Assembly: GCF_004348685.1 (NCBI RefSeq)
Contig: NZ_SMKO01000090.1
Span: 1 to 36,721, forward strand
DNA: 36,721 nucleotides
Direction of reading: 5' to 3'
Source of the DNA: Nonomuraea deserti
Lineage (GTDB): Bacteria; Actinomycetota; Actinomycetes; Streptosporangiales; Streptosporangiaceae
In this document: positions 32,494 to 36,721 of the stretch, one piece after another
How positions within the stretch are numbered: position 1 is the stretch's first letter
How the letters are laid out: every line of letters starts with the position of its first letter
Made by a program: the position numbers and the translations under genes
The notes under the pieces: model-generated
What the model was told of the DNA's origin: nothing
Databases searched by the model: none
The model's input: the letters and a program-made list of their open reading frames with translations, nothing else

Positions 32494-33063
32494 GTGGCAA
32501 CCGGGCTGGTGATGGACCTCGCGGCGATCGTCGCGCTGGCCTACGGGCTCTACTATCGGCGGCACCACCGGCGCGACCTGCTGTTCGCCTACGTCGCGCT
32601 CAACGTGGGCATCTTCGCCGTGGTGTCGCTGCTGCTCGTCCAGCGGGTCGACATCGCGGTCGGGTTCGGGTTGTTCGGGGTGTTGTCGATCATCCGGCTG
32701 CGGTCCAGCGAGATCACCCAGCAGGAGATCGCCTACTACTTCATCGCGATCGTGCTGGGGCTGGTCAACGGCCTGGCCGGGGCGTGGCCGCTGACCGCGC
32801 TGCTGCTGAACGGCGTGCTGCTGGCGATCATGTATATCGCGGACCATCCCGGGCTGCTCGGGCGCACCCGGCAGCAGGTCGTGACGCTGGACGTCGTCCA
32901 CGCCGACCCCGACCTGCTCCACGCGGACCTGGAGAGCCGGCTGCGCGCGCGGGTGCTGCACTGCGTGGTCACCCAGGTCGACTACGTACGCGACGTGACC
33001 GTGGTCGACGTGCGCTACGCGGTCCCCAAGACGGCGCCCAGGACGACGGGAGCGCGGCGATGA
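32494..33063 (+). CDS. DUF4956 membrane protein
   Basis: A 189-residue protein of the DUF4956 family. Three or four membrane segments lie at about 5-22, 28-46, 52-66 and 85-112, with the typical 'VGFGLFGVLSIIRLRSSEIT' and 'EIAYYFIAIVLGLVNGLAG'. A soluble C-terminal region of about 65 residues folds as an alpha-beta domain ('DVVHADPDLLHADLESRLRA'). DUF4956 genes are often found beside VTC-domain genes, as here. GTG 32494 has GGGAG upstream. Its stop overlaps the VTC start (ATGA). It lies 70 bp after the response regulator, probably in one transcript. Confidence 0.9.
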   Translation: MATGLVMDLAAIVALAYGLYYRRHHRRDLLFAYVALNVGIFAVVSLLLVQRVDIAVGFGLFGVLSIIRLRSSEITQQEIAYYFIAIVLGLVNGLAGAWPLTALLLNGVLLAIMYIADHPGLLGRTRQQVVTLDVVHADPDLLHADLESRLRARVLHCVVTQVDYVRDVTVVDVRYAVPKTAPRTTGARR

Positions 33064-33857
33064 CGGACGCGGACGTGCTGCTCGCCGGGGTGGCCGCGGC
33101 CGCCAGGCCGGTCGGGCTGGCGGACGTGCCCGAGCTGATGAGCCGGGTCGACTGCAAATATCTCGTGACAGGCACGACCATGGCCCGGCTGGCGGGGGAA
33201 CTGGGGGACCGGTTCTCCGTGCTCCGCATCGGCGGCCGACGGCAGTTCCGCTACACCTCGACCTACTTCGACACCCCCGACCTGCTCACCTTCCGCCAGC
33301 ATCGGCAGGGGCGGCGGCGCAGGTTCAAGCTCCGTACCCGCACCTACCTGGACGGCGGCGGGCGGTGGCTGGAGCTCAAGCTCGGCGGCGCGCGCGGCAG
33401 CACCGACAAACACCGCATCCCGTACGACGGCGTGCCCGCGCACGTCCTCACCCAGGAGGCGCGCGACTTCGTGCACAACACCCTGCTCGGGGAGTTGCGC
33501 CTCACCCCGCCCGCCGCGCTCGGGCCGGTGTTGTCCACCGACTACCGGCGCGTGACGCTCATCGACCGGGCGGGGGCGGCCCGGCTCACCTGCGACACGG
33601 GGCTGCTCTGCCACGACGGGCACCGGCGCGTGCCCGCCCGGCGCGACCTGGTGCTGCTGGAGTCGAAGTCGGCCGACGGCAGGGCCCTGGTCGACAGGGT
33701 GCTGCGCGGGATGGGGGTGCGGCCGGTCAACGTGAGCAAATACTGCATCGGGATGGCGGCGATGCGGGCACTGCCCGGCGGCAACCGCTGGCGTCCGGTG
33801 ATGCGGCGCTATCTCGAGCCCCAGGAGGAGCTTTCCTGTCTCGGCCGGGTGGCATAG
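33060..33857 (+). CDS. VTC-domain polyphosphate polymerase-like protein
   Basis: A 265-residue soluble protein of the VTC family (triphosphate-tunnel fold), related to the catalytic domain of yeast Vtc4, which makes polyphosphate from ATP. Basic and acidic tunnel residues are visible: 'RVDCKYLV', 'RQFRYTSTYFDTPDLLTFRQ', 'RRFKLRTRTYL', 'WLELKLGGARGSTDKHRI', 'PVLSTDYRRV', 'VLLESKSADGRALVD' and 'NVSKYCIGM'. The set looks complete, so catalysis is plausible. It is coupled to the DUF4956 gene, presumably its membrane partner for export or anchoring of the product. Confidence 0.88.
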   Translation: MTDADVLLAGVAAAARPVGLADVPELMSRVDCKYLVTGTTMARLAGELGDRFSVLRIGGRRQFRYTSTYFDTPDLLTFRQHRQGRRRRFKLRTRTYLDGGGRWLELKLGGARGSTDKHRIPYDGVPAHVLTQEARDFVHNTLLGELRLTPPAALGPVLSTDYRRVTLIDRAGAARLTCDTGLLCHDGHRRVPARRDLVLLESKSADGRALVDRVLRGMGVRPVNVSKYCIGMAAMRALPGGNRWRPVMRRYLEPQEELSCLGRVA

Positions 33858-33867
33858 TGATCGGCAC

Positions 33868-33966
33868 GTGACCGTGGACGAGGCGCTGGAGCTGATCACG
33901 CGCCACGTCAGGGACGGCGGGATCGCGCCGGAGGATTTCGGGGAGGCGCGGACGGTGCCGTGGTGA
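33868..33966 (+). CDS. Possible 32-residue ORF after the VTC gene
   Basis: GTG 33868 opens 32 codons with a protein-like, helical product (MTVDEALELITRHVRDGG, then 'IAPEDFGEARTVPW') ending TGA 33966. It begins 11 bp after the VTC stop. Its 3' half lies antisense over the end of the kinase gene. There is no clear ribosome site. It may be a truncated gene start. Confidence 0.25.
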   Translation: MTVDEALELITRHVRDGGIAPEDFGEARTVPW

Positions 33967-34474
33967 GCGTGCGCGACATGATCCGCCTGACCGTCTCCTC
34001 CAGCGAGCTGGTCTGGTCGATGATGATCTCGCCGGCGCCGGGGAGCAGGTCGCGTTCGACGTACCAGTCGCGCATCATGTCCGCCCCGAACTCCCTGTTC
34101 TGGGGGCGGGTGGCGTGGCGGCGCAGGGTCTCCTCGAAGGAGACGTCGAGGTAGAAGAAGTGGCTGCGGTCCGGGTGGTCGCGGCGCAGGGCGGTCAGCA
34201 TGTCGCCGTATCTGCCGCTGGTGAGGATGCCCTCCAGGATGACGTGGTGGCCGTGGTCGAGGGCGTAGCGGGTGATGGTGTCGATGAGGCCGATGTTCAC
34301 GCCGCCGGGCTGGTCGAGCTCGCGCAGGATCTCGCGGCGCACCACGTCCTGGCTGACGATGGCCAGGCCGCGCCGGTCGTAGGCGTCGCGGATGGCTCGC
34401 GCGACCGTGGTCTTGCCCGAGCCGGAGTTGCCGCGCAGCACGATGAGCTGGGTCTGGTCCGAGCGTCCACGCAC
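33908..34474 (-). CDS. P-loop kinase/AAA-type ATPase (zeta-toxin/nucleotide-kinase-like)
   Basis: A 188-residue protein. Walker A 'GNSGSGKTT' is at about 15-23, followed by 'AIVSQDVVRREILRELD', 'HHVILEGILTSGRYGDML' (a Walker-B-like strand) and 'FFYLDVSFEETLRRHATR' with a lid-type Arg cluster. This pattern fits small P-loop phosphotransferases that are also compared with zeta toxins; the substrate is unknown and no antitoxin gene is adjacent. The C-terminal 20 residues are low-complexity (Pro/Arg). The start is GTG 34474, with only a weak ribosome site. It is divergent from the DUF6879 gene. Confidence 0.82.
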   Translation of the reverse strand: MRGRSDQTQLIVLRGNSGSGKTTVARAIRDAYDRRGLAIVSQDVVRREILRELDQPGGVNIGLIDTITRYALDHGHHVILEGILTSGRYGDMLTALRRDHPDRSHFFYLDVSFEETLRRHATRPQNREFGADMMRDWYVERDLLPGAGEIIIDQTSSLEETVRRIMSRTLTTAPSAPPRNPPARSRRP

Positions 34475-34576
34475 CGCACCAGGCTAGCCGCCCCGCCGCA
34501 TCCGTTTATCCGGGACCTGGCCGGTGATAGGCACGGTAACGACCTGCAGCGATGCCCGGCCACGAGGGAAGTCTCC

Positions 34577-35161
34577 ATGCTTGAGCGCATCCACGAGATA
34601 CCGGCCGTCTCGCTGAGCGCCGACGACTACCTCGACGACTTCTGGCCGAGCTACCGCCGGATGGACGACGTGCTGTGGAAGGTCGAGCGGGTGCAGAGCT
34701 TCTCCGAAGCCGGCGGGCCGGGATGGGCCGCGCTGACGGAGGGCGATCGCGACCGCTCACTCAAGTTGATCGACGACGGGCGCGCCGCGTCCCGAGGGTT
34801 CGCGCGCCGGCGGCTGCGGATCGTCGAGCCGCCCGTCACCTCCTATCTGCGGTGGGAGATGCACGTGCTGGCGTTGCGCGGCGCGGCGGGCGAGGAGGTG
34901 CGGGTGCTCGCCGCCCAGCAGGTCGCCGATCTGGAGATCGACCGGCGGCTGCCCGAGCTGGTGGTGCTGGGGACCTCCGTGATGTACGAGGTGACGTACG
35001 ACGCCTTGGGCATCCACAGCGGCGCCCGGCGGATCGACGACCAGGAGGTGATCGCCGCCTGCCGGGGCGAGCTGGACAAGCTGTTCGCCGCGGGGGAGGA
35101 CCTCGGCGGCTATTACGAGCGCGAGATCGTCCCGCTTCCCGCTCCTCAGGTGACCATCTGA
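34577..35161 (+). CDS. DUF6879 family protein
   Basis: A 194-residue soluble protein. Recognisable DUF6879 features are 'FWPSYRRMDDVLWKVERVQS', a 'RRLRIVEPPVTSYLRWEMHV' strand-helix unit and the end 'IIAACRGELDKLF'-like helix ('DQEVIAACRGELDKLFAAG'). The family is very common in actinomycetes, often near Xre regulators and DUF397 proteins, and its role is unknown. Neither partner is seen here. ATG 34577 follows GAGGGA at good spacing. Confidence 0.85.
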   Translation: MLERIHEIPAVSLSADDYLDDFWPSYRRMDDVLWKVERVQSFSEAGGPGWAALTEGDRDRSLKLIDDGRAASRGFARRRLRIVEPPVTSYLRWEMHVLALRGAAGEEVRVLAAQQVADLEIDRRLPELVVLGTSVMYEVTYDALGIHSGARRIDDQEVIAACRGELDKLFAAGEDLGGYYEREIVPLPAPQVTI

Positions 35162-35240
35162 GCAGCGAGGTTGCCCGTCTCATATATCTTCTTTCATGGC
35201 AGCCGATCATCAATGAAGGAGGAGAAGATCCGCTGACACC

Positions 35241-36464
35241 TCAGAGGGGCAGGTCGCCGGTGGCGGAGGCGGTGGAGCCGGTGGCCTGGTAGGCGGCGAT
35301 GGTGCGTTCGGCGATGCGCATCTGGTGGATCTCGTCGGCGCCGTCGGCGAAGCGGGCCCAGCGGGCGTGCTGGAACATGTTGGCCAGCGGCGTGTCCGTC
35401 GAGTAGCCGAGCGCCCCGTGCACCTGGATGGCCCGGTCGATGATGCGGTTGAGGCTGTTCGCGACGAAGTGTTTGGCCATCGAGACCTCGGTGCGGAAGT
35501 CGCCGCCCTTGTCGATCTTCGAGGCGGCGTGCAGCACCATCAGCTTGCACTGGTAGAGCTCCATGGCCGAGTCGGCGATCAGCCACTGGATGCCCTGCTT
35601 CTCGGCCAGCAGGGACCCGTGGCTGTAGCGGGTGAGCGCGCGGCCGACCATCATGTCCAGGGCGGTCTCGGCCTGGGAGATCCAGCGCATGCAGTGGGCG
35701 AGCCGCGCCGGGCCCAGACGGTACTGGCCGAGGCGGTGGCCGTTGCCGCGGCCGCCGAGGATCTGGCTGACGGGCAGGCGCAGGTCCTCGATGACGATCT
35801 CGCTGTGGCCGGTCGAGCCGTGCATCGTCTCGACCTCGCGCACGTCGTTCCAGCCGGGGTCGGGCAGGTCGACGAGGAAGGCGGTGTTGGCGCCGCGCGA
35901 GCCCTCGGGCACGTCCTGCTCGGTCCTGGCGATGAGGATCGCGAAGTTGGCGCGCCGGGCGTTGGAGATGAACCACTTGTGGCCGTTGATCACCCACTCG
36001 TCGCCGTCGCGTACGGCGGTCGTCCGGATCAGGGTGGGGTCGGAGCCCGCGACCTCAGGCTCGGTCATGGCGAAGCACGACATCTTGGTGCCCTCGAGGA
36101 GGGGCCGGAGGTATTTCTCCTTCTGCTCGTCGTTCGCCCAGTGCAGCAGCGTGTGCATGTTGCCCTCGTCGGGGGCCTGGCAGTTGAGCACCCACGGGCC
36201 GATGCGGGTCTTCGCCGCCTCCGACTGCACCATGGCCAGCTCCACGTGGCCGAGACCCATGCCGCCCCACTCCTTCGGCATGTGGGGCAGCCACAAACCT
36301 TCGGCCCTGGCGAGGGAGCGCAGGTGGAAGATCGTACGGAGGTAGGCGTCGCGGTCGCCCTCCTCCAGGTCCTCCATGGCGGGGGCCACGGTGCCCTGGA
36401 TGAAGGCTCGGACCCGCTTGCGGATCTCCTCGTGCTCGGGGGCGAGGGTGAAGTCGATGGCCAT
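35241..36464 (-). CDS. Acyl-CoA dehydrogenase family protein
   Basis: A 407-residue flavoenzyme that oxidises acyl-CoA thioesters with FAD and electron-transfer flavoprotein. The N-terminal helical domain covers about 1-125. The middle beta domain holds the signature 'CFAMTEPEVAGSDPT' and 'DEWVINGHKWFISNARRANF'. The C-terminal helical domain has 'IQVHGALGYSTDTPLANMFQ' and 'RWARFADGADEIHQMRIAER'. This C-terminal pattern resembles the long-chain/CaiA-like group; the substrate is undetermined. ATG 36464 has AAGGAG five bases upstream, overlapping the stop of the upstream transporter gene (8 bp apart), so it is likely in the same transcript. Confidence 0.95.
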   Translation of the reverse strand: MAIDFTLAPEHEEIRKRVRAFIQGTVAPAMEDLEEGDRDAYLRTIFHLRSLARAEGLWLPHMPKEWGGMGLGHVELAMVQSEAAKTRIGPWVLNCQAPDEGNMHTLLHWANDEQKEKYLRPLLEGTKMSCFAMTEPEVAGSDPTLIRTTAVRDGDEWVINGHKWFISNARRANFAILIARTEQDVPEGSRGANTAFLVDLPDPGWNDVREVETMHGSTGHSEIVIEDLRLPVSQILGGRGNGHRLGQYRLGPARLAHCMRWISQAETALDMMVGRALTRYSHGSLLAEKQGIQWLIADSAMELYQCKLMVLHAASKIDKGGDFRTEVSMAKHFVANSLNRIIDRAIQVHGALGYSTDTPLANMFQHARWARFADGADEIHQMRIAERTIAAYQATGSTASATGDLPL

Positions 36465-36472
36465 GCTGCTCC

Positions 36473-36704
36473 TTACGGTGAATCAGTGGGGTGGTGGCAG
36501 GCGAGCCAGTGGTCCTCGCCGACCCGCCGGATCCGGGGCTCCTCATCGGCGCACCTGGCCGACGCGCGCGGGCAGCGGGTACGGAAACGGCACCCGGTCG
36601 GCGGGTCGACGGGCGACGGCGGTTCGCCGCTGATCAGGGTGTCGGCCGGCGGGAGGTCCAGGCCGCCGCCGGGGATGGAGGCGATGAGCGCCCGCGTGTA
36701 CGGG
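36473..36704 (-). CDS. Oligopeptide/dipeptide ABC transporter ATP-binding protein, C-terminal fragment
   Basis: Only the last 76 or so residues are present, the gene running off the right end. Visible are 'PYTRALIASIPGG' and the oligopeptide-family C-terminal extension (oligo_HPY) with 'GEPPSPVDPPTGCRFRTRCP', then 'RCADEEP' and 'WLACHHP'. The Cys pattern 'CRFRTRC...C...C' is typical of DppD/OppD-type ATPases. ATPase motifs lie beyond the contig. Residues read from the final 17 bases (Met-Cys-Ile-Arg-Asp-Ser) come from adapter and are not part of the protein. Confidence 0.93.
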
Positions 36705-36721
36705 CTGTCTCTTATACACAA
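36705..36721. other. Tn5/Nextera adapter remnant at the contig end
   Basis: CTGTCTCTTATACACA (36705-36720) is the first 16 of 19 bases of the Tn5 mosaic-end sequence used in Nextera libraries, followed by one mismatched A. Its AT content contrasts with the neighbourhood. On the minus strand it translates to the well-known artefact MCIRDS. Confidence 0.97.

Noticed and set aside
33908..34474. Zeta-type toxin of a toxin-antitoxin pair
   Set aside because: P-loop and fold are compatible, but there is no adjacent antitoxin-sized gene on the same strand; the neutral kinase call is safer.
35162..35240. Tiny overlapping ORFs near 35195-35235, one after AAGGAGG-like sequence
   Set aside because: Fewer than ten codons each; the purine-rich stretch lies inside the frame, so there is no real support.

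Overview
The window is about 36.7 kb of GC-rich actinomycete DNA. Coding is dense on both strands, GTG starts are common and stop/start overlaps of the ATGA or GTGA type are frequent. The protein set (SARP regulator, DUF6879 protein, AIM24 protein, TPR proteins, osmoprotectant ABC transporter, many small secreted proteins) suggests Streptosporangiaceae, for example Nonomuraea. That placement is inference from family style only. The right end is an assembly end: the last 17 bases are Tn5/Nextera adapter, not genome. I saw no rRNA, tRNA, CRISPR array or insertion sequence.

Layout. (1) 1-5.8 kb: AIM24 protein, a tautomerase-YHS fusion, a membrane protein, a coupled ArsR regulator/YbaK-type deacylase pair, a secreted GDSL hydrolase with a CBM2, and a two-domain universal stress protein behind a small secreted protein. 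(2) 5.8-9.1 kb: a methyltransferase, a TPP riboswitch driving thiC, and an SDR. (3) 9.1-12.7 kb: a complete osmoprotectant (glycine betaine/choline-type) ABC operon on the minus strand with every gene overlapping the next. (4) 12.8-17.4 kb: an unusual locus with a membrane-anchored solute-binding protein and a multi-TM protein carrying a vWA domain, divergent from a TM/coiled-coil protein with a tiny coupled leader ORF and a CRP-like site. (5) 17.4-19.4 kb: a 45-residue secreted micropeptide and a frameshifted TPR gene. (6) 19.5-21.7 kb: a secreted tripeptidyl-aminopeptidase-type hydrolase, a zinc-ribbon protein and a strong terminator. (7) 21.7-24.5 kb: four small secreted proteins in tandem (one frameshifted) behind an AraC-type regulator. 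(8) 24.7-27.6 kb: a 962-residue SARP-NB-ARC-TPR regulator. (9) 27.6-29.0 kb: a membrane protein, a six-cysteine 58-residue peptide behind a structured leader, and a fragment resembling the hydrophobic region of secreted-toxin N-termini. (10) 29.0-34 kb: an SDR divergent from a five-gene operon: Asp-rich exported protein, histidine kinase, response regulator, DUF4956 membrane protein and VTC-type polyphosphate polymerase domain protein. (11) 34-36.7 kb: a P-loop kinase, a DUF6879 protein, an acyl-CoA dehydrogenase and the 3' end of an oligopeptide ABC ATPase.

The best candidates for undescribed biology are the solute-binding/vWA/coiled-coil divergon at 12.76-17.35 kb, the Cys-rich peptide at 28.3 kb, the AraC/secreted-protein cluster at 21.7-24.5 kb, and the two-component/DUF4956/VTC operon with the acidic exported protein at 30-33.9 kb. 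Several intergenic gaps hold short tandem repeats (49, about 23, 11 and 12-13 bp units). Three convergent gene pairs end in mutually overlapping stop codons.
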